A DNA stretch of 64,000 bases. Source: Methylocucumis oryzae (GTDB lineage: Bacteria; Pseudomonadota; Gammaproteobacteria; Methylococcales; Methylomonadaceae). Positions 42,968 to 52,805 of the stretch are shown here, piece by piece. The stretch spans positions 1 through 64,000 of the forward strand of contig NZ_LAJX01000015.1 of assembly GCF_000963695.1 (NCBI RefSeq), read 5' to 3'. The notes below the pieces were generated by a model. That model searched no databases. It saw nothing but the letters and a program-made list of their open reading frames with translations, and was not told the DNA's origin. The translations under genes were made by a program, and so were the position numbers. Positions within the stretch are counted from its first letter, which is position 1, and each line of letters opens with the position of its first letter.

Positions 42968-45071
42968 ATGTTAAAAATATTCTTCCGGTGTTTAAGCATT
43001 AAAACACGCTTTGCGCTCATTGTTGGTCAATTAATACTGGGATTTTCGCTGTTTGGGTTAGTGGCTTTTGAGGCGATGAACACGGTTAATTTAAATAGCC
43101 CTATTTATCAGCGTATTATTCAAGGCAAAGACTTAATTGCTGATGTATTACCGCCACCTGAATACATTATTGAATCCTATTTAGTGGTTCTGCAATTAAG
43201 CCAAAGCCAAAATCAGCAAGAGCGTCAAGTTTTACTCGATAGGTTTAATGTATTAAAAGCAGATTATGAGGCAAGGCATCAGTATTGGCTGCAACAAGAG
43301 CTCAGCGGTGAGCTACGCACTGCATTGGTACAGCGCTCTTATCAGTATGCCACAACGTTTTTATCAAGCTGCCGAGCAAATCTTTTTACCAGCACTTAAA
43401 GCGCAACAAACCGAACAAATGTTGGCGGGGTTAGCTAAGGTAGAAGCCGCTTATCAACAGCATCGTGCGGCCATTGATGAGGTGGTTAAGCTTGCGAGTG
43501 AACGTAATCAACAAGATGATGGCTTAGCACGAGCTAGTCGGCAACAGTATCAAATGCTGTTGCTGGTTATTTTCTTAGCCAGCTTAACGCTGACATTACT
43601 ATTCGTGGTGTTAGTTATTCGTGGTGTGTTAAGGTCGTTATCGGGCATTCAAGAGATTGCTGCCGCGATTACCGAAGGTGATTTAAGCTCAAAAATTGAT
43701 GTACAGAGTCACGATGAAATAGGTACGGCATTAATGGCAATGAATACTATGCAAGCGTCGATTAAGCTGTTTGTCGAGAGTTTAGAGGCATTAACAGCAC
43801 TTCATGCGCAAGGTCAAGTTAAAGAGCGGCTAGCGATTAAAGGCTTTCAGGGGATTTACCGGACTATGGCTGAGCAAGTCGATGAACTTATACAATCCAG
43901 AATTGCTATTAATAGGCGTTTAATAAAATTAGTCAATGATTATGCGAAAGGTGATTTTTCTGAAGATATGGACATATTGCCGGGTGAAACCTACACGATT
44001 ACTGAAATCATGCATCATTCTAAGCAAACGTTTTTAGAGATTAATCATGAGATAAAGACAGTGGTAGCTGCCGGAGCAAAAGGTGATTTTTCCAAACGCA
44101 GTGCGGCTGAGCGGTTTCAATTTTTATTTAATAGCATTTTGACGGATTTAAACCAACTGATTGACACCTGTGACGTGGGTTTTAACGATATTGTGCATGT
44201 GGCTAAGGCGTTAGCTCAAGGCGATTTAACCCGTTCAATCACTAAAGATTATCCCGGTTTATTTGGTCAGGCTAAAGACAGTATCAATAACACCATTACT
44301 AATTTAAGACAATTAGTCAGTGAAATTAAAGCTGCTGCCGACACGATAGATGATGCAGTTGGCCAAATTGCTAAGGATAATGACGATTTATCCAGACGTA
44401 CTGATAAACAAACCAGTCATTTAGAAAGTACGGCGGCTAGCATGACTGAAATTATGACCACAGTACAAGCTAATGCTGATAATGCGCGTCAAGCCAGTCA
44501 GTTAGCAGTCGCTGCAACAACAGTTGCTAATAAAGGCGTGCAAGTCGTCGATGATGTGGTGCTGACTATGCGAGGTATTAACGAAGCGTCAGGAAAAATT
44601 GGTAATATTATTAGCGTTATAGATAGTATTGCATTTCAAACCAATATCTTAGCGCTGAATGCGGCTGTAGAAGCTGCGCGTGCCGGTGAGCAAGGTCGCG
44701 GGTTTGCTGTTGTTGCAGTCGAAGTGCGCAATCTTGCGCAACGCGCGGCTGAAGCAGCCGCTGAAGTGAAAGCATTAATCAATGATTCGGTCGATAAAGT
44801 GCAAGCCGGGACACGTTTAGTTAACGAAGCAGGTTCTACTATGCAAGACATTTTGTCATCGATACGTGATGTCAATGCGATTATGGCGCAAATCAGTGCG
44901 GCCTCTGGCGAACAAGCTACCGGTATTCGGCAAATTCATTCAGCGATTAATCAAATGGACGATGTGACGCAACAAAACGCAGCCTTAGTTAAACGCGCTA
45001 AGTTTTCTGTTGACGCCTTACAGCAACAGACTAGCCATTTAACTGATAGAGTGGCAAGCTTCACGCTTTAA
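42968..45071 (+). CDS. Methyl-accepting chemotaxis protein (one frameshift)
   Basis: The restored chemoreceptor has about 700 residues. A first membrane helix (about 13-36) is followed by a periplasmic helical sensor (about 40-190), a second helix ([21 protein letters not shown]), a HAMP domain and an extra HAMP-like stretch with repeated AKGDFS/AQGDLT units. The signalling tip is [35 protein letters not shown] in consecutive pieces. The frame breaks at the T run 43358-43362; removing one T joins [15 protein letters not shown] sigma-54-like promoter precedes it. No CheW-binding pentapeptide tail is apparent. The ligand is unknown. Confidence 0.9.
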
Positions 45072-45091
45072 CAAATTTTTTAGGCTACCAA

Positions 45092-45257
45092 ACTTAAGTC
45101 GGGATAGGTCATTCGGCAACTGCTCCTGCGTTGCCCTACTACACGCCATCCCTGGCGTTATCAGGGTGCAGGACGCCGTAAATACATCCCTGTAGGCTTG
45201 GCGGCAGCATCCCTGCTGCCGACACCTGCACCCTAAACGCCCTGTCCCGACTTAAGT
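45092..45257 (+). repeat. Dispersed inverted-repeat element, copy 3 (full length)
   Basis: This is the best-preserved copy. It has terminal inverted repeats ACTTAAGTCGGGATAGG on the left and CCTGTCCCGACTTAAGT on the right, and inner segments shared with copies at 1-138 and 24136-24250. The length is about 166 bp with no open frame. It sits 21 bp after the chemoreceptor stop. Confidence 0.85.
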
Positions 45258-45290
45258 GGGTAACCAACTTTTAATACACCAACTGTCATT

Positions 45291-46522
45291 GTGCTAAATA
45301 TTATTTGGGTAGGGCTGTTTATTATTGCGTTTGTTGTGGCGCTGGCAAAGAGCTTAGTATTAGGTCAACAAAACGCTGTTCGCCGATTTAGTGGCGGCGC
45401 TATTTAACCAGTCTAAGGCGGCGTTTGAGATTAGCTTAGGACTAGCCGGTACGTTAGCGTTTTGGCTGGGGATTATGAAGATAGCCGAACAAAGCGGTTG
45501 TATTCAACTGATTACGCGCGGGTTAATGCCGTTGTTTAGCCGCTTAATGCCCGATGTGCCAGCTAACCATCCTGCTTTAGGCGCGATGGTGATGAATATT
45601 TCAGCCAATATCTTAGGCTTAGATAATGCAGCAACGCCCTTAGGCATTAAAGCCATGCAAGAATTGCAAACGTTAAATCCAACACCTGATACGGCGAGCA
45701 ACGCGCAAATTCTATTTTTAGTCATTAACACCTCTAGTGTTACGCTGTTACCGACAACAATATTAGCCTACCGTGCGCAACTCGGCGCGGTTAGCCCTGC
45801 GGATGTCTTTATCCCGATTTTATTAGCGACCAGTGTGTCTACACTGGTGGGACTTTTGGCGGTCGCTTGGGTGCAAAAAATCAAACTGTTAGATGCCGTA
45901 GTGATGGCTTATGGTTTTGGTTTGCTAAGCCTGCTAGGCGGCTTAATGGCATATTTCATCAAGTTGCCACATGGCCAGTTGGCAGACACATCGGCGTTTA
46001 TCAGTAATTTATTGTTGCTAACGATTATTACGGGGTTTTTACTCGTTGCGGCGTATAAAAAAAATTAATGCCTATGAGGCGTTTATTGAAGGCGCTAAAC
46101 AAGGTTGGCACACTGTGATACAGATTTTCCCTTATTTAGTCGCCATGTTAACGGCCGTTGGCGTATTTCGTGCCAGTGGCGCGCTAGACTTTATGACTGA
46201 TGGTTTAAGATACCTGGTTAAGTATGCTGGCATTGATACTCAATTTATCGATGCCATGCCTACCGCGTTGATTAAACCGTTTAGCGGTAGCGGGGCAAGA
46301 GCGATGATGATAGATACGATGAAAACGTTTGGCGCAGATTCGTTAGCAGGGCGCTTAGTCTGCGTGATTCAAGGCAGCACAGAAACCACCTTTTATGTAT
46401 TAACCGTTTATTTTGGTGCAGTGGGGATTAAGCATATCCGTCATGCGCTGAGTTGTGGGATAATGGCGGATTTTTCTGGTGTTATTGCCAGTATTGTTAT
46501 TTGCTATTTGTTTTTTGGCTAA
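45291..46522 (+). CDS. Fused SpmA-SpmB nucleoside-recognition membrane protein (two frameshifts)
   Basis: The restored 409-residue protein is an in-frame SpmA-SpmB fusion. The SpmA half has FADLVAALFNQSKAAFEISLGLAGTLAFWLGIMKIAE and ISANILGLDNAATPLGIKAMQEL in consecutive pieces. The SpmB half begins near residue 255 with YEAFIEGAKQGWHT and has FSGSGARAMMID and QGSTETTFYVLTVYFG. Both halves are Gate-domain transporters. In spore formers SpmA/B act in core dehydration; in non-sporing bacteria the role is unclear. Extra bases in the A runs 45370-45373 and 46057-46064 explain the breaks. The GTG start at 45291 restores the first helix MLNIIWVGLFIIAFVVAL. Confidence 0.85.
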
Positions 46523-46619
46523 ATGGGCGGTGCTCTTTAATGTGGCTATATTGAGAAATGGCCGTTAAAACTAGCTTTGTAAAATCTAGTGAGTCGCTAT
46601 CGCGAAGTTTTATGTTAAG

Positions 46620-46855
46620 CCGGTTCTCGCACCGGCAGGCGAGCTACTTTCTTTTGCGTCGCCAAAAAGAAAGTAGCCAAAGAAAAGGCGACCCGTTGCC
46701 GCTTTATCCTGCGCGCCTTGGTTTTGCTGGGAGGTCGGCAGAGCGGGCGTCCTGCCCGCCTGCCGACGCACGGCATCCATGCCCGTGCCCCTAACGGGCT
46801 AATCCCAGCAAAACCTGCGGTGCTCGGCGCGGCAAACGGGATTAGACCTCCGAAT
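46620..46855. repeat. GC-rich palindromic intergenic element
   Basis: This 339-bp gap between the SpmAB gene and fliH is mostly an element distinctly richer in G+C than its surroundings. It holds GCTACTTTCTTTTG (46643) against CCAAAAAGAAAGTAGC, and an outer pair GGTTTTGCTGGGA (46720-46732) with TCCCAGCAAAACC (46803-46815). Between the latter is another palindrome built on GTCGGCAG/CTGCCGAC. The first hairpin resembles a motif common in intergenic DNA of many Gammaproteobacteria. A short frame across it is not considered coding. Confidence 0.7.
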
Positions 46856-46861
46856 AACTTG

Positions 46862-47713
46862 CTAGTCTTCTTCTCGTTCGCTGCCTAGCATGTTAGCAAT
46901 AACGGCTGCTAAACGATGCTCTACAGTGGCATTAACATAAGATACGTCTGTTTTAACTATGCAACCGCCTCGACTAATCAGTGGGTCTTCAACAATACTC
47001 CACGAAGTCACCATATCATCTAAGGCAAGCAAATTGCGCACTAACTCAGCATCTTCAGGGTGTAGGTGTAAGTTGATTTTTTGCGAAGATAAAGGCAACA
47101 CCTTAATAGCGGCCCTGACTGCGGCAACCACTTCACCGGGATTTAATTTAATCTCTCTGCGTATAATTTGGCTAGCCATAGCAATAGCCAATTCAATGAG
47201 TTCTTTCTCGACCTCTTCATCTAGCGCTTTAAAAGGCTCGCTTAAGGTCTCCATTAAACCAATCATCCGTGTGGTTTGCTCAGTCAGTTTTGCTACGTTT
47301 TCGTCGTAACCTTTTTGCAGACCTTCGTCATAGCCTTGTTGGCGTCCTTCAGCTAATCCTTGCTCCAGACCTTGGGCTAATCCTTGCTCTAAGCCTTGAT
47401 TTAATCCCTGCGCCAAGCCTTGTTGAAATCCTTCATCATAACCTTGGGTTAGACCTAACTTATTCCCTTCTGCTAAACCTTGCAGATAAGCTTCATCATA
47501 AGCTTGTTTCTGCATGGTCTCGACATCTTCAACCGTCGGCAAAGCAATCGATTCTTGCGCAGCCTCTGTAGATTGCTCCGCAAGGTTCTGCTCTTCACTA
47601 CTTGAGTCAACGGCAAGCTCCTCTTCTTCGGCAAAAAAATCTGGTAAGCGCCATAAATTTAATGCCGCAAGCTCAGATGCGGTAAAACCTGAGTTGCTGT
47701 TAGATATAGGCAT
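46862..47713 (-). CDS. fliH: Flagellar assembly protein FliH
   Basis: FliH binds and regulates the export ATPase FliI at the base of the flagellar type III secretion system. The protein has an acidic N-terminal region, a glycine-repeat helix (about 75-140 in the form GLxQG/GYDEG repeated with a four-residue period) and a conserved C-terminal FliH/HrpE domain (AMASQIIRREIKLNPGEVVAAV). The glycine-repeat part is longer than usual. The ATG at 47713 overlaps the fliG stop. fliI is expected next, but the window shows a repeat and an unrelated gene instead, so the operon is split here. Confidence 0.9.
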   Translation of the reverse strand: MPISNSNSGFTASELAALNLWRLPDFFAEEEELAVDSSSEEQNLAEQSTEAAQESIALPTVEDVETMQKQAYDEAYLQGLAEGNKLGLTQGYDEGFQQGLAQGLNQGLEQGLAQGLEQGLAEGRQQGYDEGLQKGYDENVAKLTEQTTRMIGLMETLSEPFKALDEEVEKELIELAIAMASQIIRREIKLNPGEVVAAVRAAIKVLPLSSQKINLHLHPEDAELVRNLLALDDMVTSWSIVEDPLISRGGCIVKTDVSYVNATVEHRLAAVIANMLGSEREED

Positions 47714-48710
47714 CGCGGCCACCATCGCCACCGCCTAGTTTGATTTCGCCCGAGTCAACCATACGCCTGACCACACTAAGAATTTCTTTTTGCGCCGCTT
47801 CAACATCACTTACTCTAGCAGGCGGTGACGCTTCTAAATCATCGCGCAAGATTTCAGCGGCTCGGCGTGACATATTGTTAAAGACTTTTTCTTTTAAATC
47901 TTGGCTAGCGCCTCTTAATGCCAACAGTAATTGTCCGGTCGCAATTTCGCGCAGCAAGCCTTGCATGTCGGTAGCGCTCATTGTGGCTATATCTTCAAAT
48001 ACAAACATTTTATCTTGGATTTCTTGCGCTAATTCAGCACGCAACTCGGAGATTTCACTCATAACTAAGTCACTAGATGAGCCTTCCATGTAATTCAAAA
48101 TGTTCGCAGCCGCATCAATACCACCAAGCGTTGTTGCCTTGACATTTTCACTACCCGTCAATTGTTTTTCCATAATTTCGTCTAATTCACGTAACGCGCT
48201 AGGCTGTACACCTTTCATGGTCGCGATACGCATAATTAAATCCGAGCGCATATTGTCGGGTAAAAACATAATCACTTCGGCCGCTTGATCGCTATCCATT
48301 AATGATAAAATCGTTGCCATAATTTGCGGGTGCTCTAGGCGAATCATGTCAGCTATCGCGCGCGAGTCCATCCACTTTAACTGCTCTATACCGCGTGTAC
48401 TACCACCTTGTAAGATTCTATCGAGAATACTATTGGCTTTATCAGGACCTAATGCGCTAATCAACACAGTGCGAATATAGGAGTCGGTATCCATACCTAA
48501 TGAGGTACGGCTTTTAACCGCAATGATAATATCCTCAACGACTTGATCGACCATTTCGGGGGTAATTTCCTCGATATTGGCCATCGTCGTACCAAGAATC
48601 TGCACCTCGCGCCGATTCATGTGCTTAAAGATTTGCGCAGCCCTATCCATGCCTATAGCCAGCATAAGAACCGCAGCTTGTTCGGTTTGGTTTAATTCTT
48701 TGACGGCCAT
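47700..48710 (-). CDS. fliG: Flagellar motor switch protein FliG
   Basis: FliG forms the rotor ring that contacts MotA. The 336-residue protein has the N, middle and C domains, including the EHPQ motif (LEHPQIMATILSLM) near 130, the helix-linker region around DEIMEKQL, and the C-terminal charged torque helix (SRRAAEILRDDLEA). It starts immediately after fliF and overlaps the fliH start, so the three are co-translated. Confidence 0.96.
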   Translation of the reverse strand: MAVKELNQTEQAAVLMLAIGMDRAAQIFKHMNRREVQILGTTMANIEEITPEMVDQVVEDIIIAVKSRTSLGMDTDSYIRTVLISALGPDKANSILDRILQGGSTRGIEQLKWMDSRAIADMIRLEHPQIMATILSLMDSDQAAEVIMFLPDNMRSDLIMRIATMKGVQPSALRELDEIMEKQLTGSENVKATTLGGIDAAANILNYMEGSSSDLVMSEISELRAELAQEIQDKMFVFEDIATMSATDMQGLLREIATGQLLLALRGASQDLKEKVFNNMSRRAAEILRDDLEASPPARVSDVEAAQKEILSVVRRMVDSGEIKLGGGDGGRDAYI

Positions 48711-50558
48711 TTATTTAATCCATGTTTTAATAACTTCTGAGACAAGCTTGGAATCATTATCAACCAATTGTTTAACATATTCCAAACGGGTTTCATAAGT
48801 AGGCGGCGTTTCGAGTAATAATAAATCAATCGCTTCCTGGTTCGCCTCAAGTTTGCCGTCTTCACTAGGTGTGGCTTCTGGAACATTTGCCTGTGCTTGT
48901 GCCTCTGCATGAGCTTGAGCGGCCGCTAATGCTTGCTGCTCTGCGGCTTGCTGTTCTGCTAATTGCCTTTCTTTTTCTTTTGCTGCCATAAGCTCTGCCT
49001 CCTTCTGGGCCAATAATTTTGCTTCGAGTTCTTGTTTAATTTCTGCCTCTGAACGACCTGCTAATCTTCGCATAGCGGGACGTAAGACGCCAAAGATTAG
49101 GAATAACACGGCTATCGCGGCAGCAATTTGTTTTAATAAATCAATAAACCAGGCTTGTTTCCATATAGGTAGCTCAGGGATGACTTCTGGCTCATCCGGT
49201 TTAAACGCAACATTAGTTACCGTCACTTGGTCACCACGTTCAGCGTTAAAACCTACTGCTTGCTTAACTAAATCCGTAAACCTATCTAATTCCTCTTGGT
49301 TATACGCCTGAGATTTAATTTTGCCTTCCGCATCAATAGTCTTTTTATCATCGACGACAACAGCAACGGTCAATCGGCGTAATTGACCAGTAGACACTCG
49401 GGTATGCGTGATACGCTTGTCTACTTCAAAATTCTTAGTCGCGCTCTTAGATGATGAGCTAGGTAAATTATTTTTTTGATTTTCAGCATTAGTCACCGTT
49501 TCTGGCGCAGTCCCTGCTGGCGTCGGTTGATTCGATAACGCGCCAGGCACGCCTTGCACGCCCGGTAACGTACTGTATTCTTCCGCCGCTTGCTCACTGC
49601 GTAAAGCCGTCGTTTTTAGGGTCGAAATTTTTCTTGCGTTGAGTCGGTTTCGGAAAAATCGACATCTGCCGATAATTGACTACGCACGCCTTCTCTACCG
49701 ACTAAGGGCATTAAAATGTTGCCAATACGCTCCATTAAATGCTCTTCCATGTCGCGCTTATAATCGAATTGCTTAGCCGTTAAATAACCGATAGCATTAT
49801 CTTTTGCGTTTAATAACCGTCCCATTTGATCAACCACTGTCACTTGTTCAGCTTCTAGCTGTGGCACACTAGAGGCCACTAAATGAATAATGGATTCTAT
49901 TTGTTCTTTTTCTAAACTTCTACCCTTATATAACTGCAAAATCACCGAAGCGCTTGGCTTTTTGCGCTCTCTGATAAAAACTGATTGCACAGGTATCGCT
50001 AGCAATACTTTAGCGGATTTAACGCTTTGTATGCTCATAATGGTTTGCGCGATTTCACCTTCTAACGCGCGCTGGAAACGCATCATTTCGGCACTTTTTG
50101 CTCGTACCAATATTTTGTTCTTTATCGAGTAAGTCATAACCTGGAATAGGTTTGCTGCGCGGTAAGCCTTGGCCCGCTAATTTAAGCTTGATTTCACTAG
50201 CTTTACCGCTAAGCACCATAATAGCGCCAGAACCAGGTTCAATTTTGTATTTAATATTTTGGCTATTAAGATAATCCAAAATATCAGCCATATCCTCGTC
50301 GCTAACATCAACGTACAAACGATCATAGCTCGGTGCTTGCGACCATAAGACGACGGCCACCCCCATCGCAACACTAATCGCTAATACCAGCATTAAACCT
50401 AATTGCCGGGCTAATGTTAAGTTCGATAATTTTTTTAACGCAGGATGCGTTTCAGTTTCAGTGGCTAGCACCTGTTGAGCATCAGCAACAATAGGGTTAT
50501 TAGCAACCGCATTGCTGATATTAGGGATGATGGAATTGCCTGGAGGTTGTTCGCTCAT
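48711..50558 (-). CDS. fliF: Flagellar MS-ring protein FliF (three frameshifts)
   Basis: FliF builds the membrane MS ring. The restored 614-residue product has an N-terminal membrane helix (LGLMLVLAISVAMGVAVVLW), two ring-building motifs including LLDKEQNIGTSKSAEMMRFQRALEGE, a second helix (LLKQIAAAIAVLFLIFGVL) and a C-terminal FliG-binding tail. Breaks lie at the T run 50095-50099, the AAA at 49625-49627 and the T run 49613-49617. The last two corrections together restore QEKFDPKTTALRSEQ, the expected family segment. An Ala/Gln/Glu-rich coiled stretch precedes the C-terminus. Confidence 0.92.
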
Positions 50559-50592
50559 ATTCTTTAGGGACTAGAAATGATCTACGTTAAGG

Positions 50593-50910
50593 CTATAACG
50601 GCATATTCATAACATCTTGATACGCTTCGACGAGTTTGTTTCTTACTTGTAGCATGGCTTGAAACGATACACCGGCTTTTTGCGAGGCGACCATGACTTC
50701 TGCTAATGTAACATTCGGCGCGCCGATTTCAAATGCTTCCGTCAATTTTCCGGCATTTTGTTGCAAATTATTGACGTTATCAATCGACTGTTTTAATAAC
50801 GCACCAAAGTCGGTGTTAATAGCCGTATCTGGCGCTGGCTTGGCACTGCCCGCCGCTAGCGACATCGCTCGCATTTGCGCTAGCATGGTATTAACATTAA
50901 TTTCGCTCAT
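50593..50910 (-). CDS. fliE: Flagellar hook-basal body protein FliE
   Basis: FliE links the MS ring to the rod. The 105-residue protein has the typical helical pattern with FGALLKQSIDNVNNLQ, the TLAEVMVASQKAGVSFQAMLQVRNKLVEAYQDVMNMPL C-terminus (given here in family order) and normal length. It is the first gene of the fliE-fliF-fliG-fliH group, and a sigma-54-type promoter lies 33 bp upstream. Confidence 0.95.
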   Translation of the reverse strand: MSEINVNTMLAQMRAMSLAAGSAKPAPDTAINTDFGALLKQSIDNVNNLQQNAGKLTEAFEIGAPNVTLAEVMVASQKAGVSFQAMLQVRNKLVEAYQDVMNMPL

Positions 50911-50942
50911 GACAAATTCTCGAAACGGTTTACTTAGCTAAG

Positions 50943-50959
50943 AGCAGGAATAATGCCAA
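50943..50959 (-). promoter_or_regulatory. Candidate sigma-54 promoter of the fliEFGH operon
   Basis: On the minus strand the sequence reads TTGGCATTATTCCTGCT, close to the TTGGCAC-N5-TTGCT consensus with GG and GC 12 bp apart. Initiation would fall about 20 bp before the fliE start. Flagellar fliE operons in polar-flagellate Gammaproteobacteria are commonly sigma-54 dependent. Confidence 0.65.
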
Positions 50960-51167
50960 GATAGTAATCGACAACTATTTTGTAATTGACAGTATTGTTG
51001 CATTCGCTGCTTGAGGCTTATAACAACCAGTCCAGAGCCTACTGACACATATCGCAGTTTTTTTAAAAAAGCATATACTAAGAAACAGTGACGCCTGATG
51101 CCGGTTTACCAATGCCTGACGTAGGCTTAAACAGTGTTTATTAAGATAAAAACTAGAAGAGGTTATT

Positions 51168-51551
51168 ATGAGGTTATTGCTTTTTATTCTATGGCTAATC
51201 AGTACAAACTTAGCTTATGCCAATGAAGGCGGTGGCGAAGGTGGCGCTCAATATATTGAAGTGGGACCTAAGCTGATTGTTAATTTAGCAAACCCCAAGC
51301 AGCTAATGGCCGTTAGTCCGCAGCTTATGGTTGAAGGAGAAGCCACCGAGGCGGTTAAAAAAAACATGTCCGCTATTAAAAATGCATTAATTATGAACTA
51401 TAGCGGCAGAACTGCCGAGTCGCTAGCAACGGCTGAACAACGCGAGGCTTTACGCAAAGAAACTTTTGAAATTGTAAAAGAAATTTTAGAGAAATATGGC
51501 TCTAGCGAAGGCTTTAACGATGTGTTTTTCTCAGATTTTAGGATTAATTAA
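51168..51551 (+). CDS. Secreted FliL-like protein
   Basis: This 127-residue protein has a cleavable signal peptide (MRLLLFILWLISTNLAYA) and a domain similar to the periplasmic part of FliL. Supporting segments are YIEVGPKLIVNLA near residue 30, MSAIKNALIMNYSGRTAESLATAEQREALRKE in sequence, and VFFSDFRIN at the end. Ordinary FliL keeps an uncleaved membrane helix and assists the stator, so this looks like a shorter periplasmic relative. AGAGG precedes the start. It is divergent from fliE. Confidence 0.8.
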   Translation: MRLLLFILWLISTNLAYANEGGGEGGAQYIEVGPKLIVNLANPKQLMAVSPQLMVEGEATEAVKKNMSAIKNALIMNYSGRTAESLATAEQREALRKETFEIVKEILEKYGSSEGFNDVFFSDFRIN

Positions 51552-51647
51552 TATAACTACCTACCCAGTATACTAGGAAAGCTGGTCATTTTTTTATCAC
51601 TCTAACCACGCAAATTCATTCAAACCTGAATCTGCATCTTAGATACG

Positions 51648-52805
51648 CTAGTTGGCTAAATATTGCAGCAGTAACTTATTTAGCGCGGTGGCTAATTTGA
51701 TGTCAATTTCAGGTTTAAAATGCCCATCAGAAATGAAATTACTTAAATCTGAAGAGGGCGCTATATCATGGGAACTAAAGTAAGGAATATTATGTGCTGT
51801 TAATGTTTCTTGAAAGGCCTTGACTAAATGATCTTCATAGCCTCGGTCTTGTAACAATAGGACTAAAGGTATCTGCCCTTTTTTCCTAACTTGTTGTGCA
51901 AAATTTTTAATGAGAGCATTTGAAACATCAAGTAGCCCATCCGTATTTTTAAACCCCCGCTCATCCCAGTAGCGGGCATTCACTTCATGCACATGCTTGT
52001 GGCTATAGCCGCGACGAATTAACCGCCCTAACGCTGAGTAATCAAAAACGTCAGTGTCAAAAACATAAGAATGATAGGCGGGATCATTGACACGCAAAAA
52101 GTCCTTGTACTGCTCCCAAATTTCAGAATTTTTTAATCCATTGCGTAGTTCATCTAAAGAATTAAAAAATGGCTTAACCACTTTTAACTGCCCTTGTTCT
52201 AAGTAATAACGCGGGTAATTATAAGGAGTAGCCGCTTCAAACCATGTCGTCATCGTAGTCGGCGACACATTTCGTGGCAGTGATGAGGCTAAAACACCTA
52301 ATACCACAAATTTTGCTTGTTTATGGGTGGAATCTTTTTCAAATAATGCGTATGAATGGGCAAGCGGAGCAGCCGGGCCTCCTTGTAAATTTAGTTCAAA
52401 GCGCGGATCAATTTTATGTAATGCATCTAACAGATGAAAAGTAAAGGATTGACCATAAGCAGCAATTAATATTTTTTGCGAACCAGATGCTTGAATAGGT
52501 AAGATTGAGTCTTGGTCAGCGCCAATCCAGCCAGCGTATGCTATAGGGGCAGTCGACTCTTTGTCATCCCTAACCATATAACGGAGTTTGCTTTCAACCG
52601 AGCGACCATAATTAAAATATTGTTGTATTGCGTTTGGTCTAAGTGTTGGTAATGCTGGCATGGAAAATAAAATGTTTATCGTCACGTCTATTAGTAATAG
52701 CCAAAGACAAGCCCACCCCAGCGCGGTAAAAATTTTTCGCCTCGGTATTATCGCATCTGATGCTAAATCAGAATTGGAAGTAGATAAATTGCTCTGATGT
52801 GCCAT
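51648..52805 (-). CDS. SGNH/AlgX-like acetyltransferase partner of MBOAT
   Basis: The 385-residue protein has one N-terminal membrane helix (about 27-50) and an extracytoplasmic SGNH-hydrolase-like domain. Possible catalytic residues are Ser in AYGQSFT (about 118) and the Asp-His pair in SDGHFKPE near the C-terminus, the AlgX/AlgJ pattern. Its start overlaps the MBOAT stop (TAATG). The pair should transfer acetyl groups across the membrane onto an extracellular or envelope glycan. The glycan cannot be identified from this window. Confidence 0.75.
   Translation of the reverse strand: MAHQSNLSTSNSDLASDAIIPRRKIFTALGWACLWLLLIDVTINILFSMPALPTLRPNAIQQYFNYGRSVESKLRYMVRDDKESTAPIAYAGWIGADQDSILPIQASGSQKILIAAYGQSFTFHLLDALHKIDPRFELNLQGGPAAPLAHSYALFEKDSTHKQAKFVVLGVLASSLPRNVSPTTMTTWFEAATPYNYPRYYLEQGQLKVVKPFFNSLDELRNGLKNSEIWEQYKDFLRVNDPAYHSYVFDTDVFDYSALGRLIRRGYSHKHVHEVNARYWDERGFKNTDGLLDVSNALIKNFAQQVRKKGQIPLVLLLQDRGYEDHLVKAFQETLTAHNIPYFSSHDIAPSSDLSNFISDGHFKPEIDIKLATALNKLLLQYLAN

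Noticed and set aside
46558-46794. 78-codon open frame across the GC-rich element
   Set aside because: Its translation comes from palindromic repeat DNA; such frames are a common misannotation.
47340-47470. Tandem DNA repeat resembling a minisatellite array
   Set aside because: It is in frame and encodes the glycine-repeat helix of FliH, so it is coding sequence rather than a separate repeat locus.
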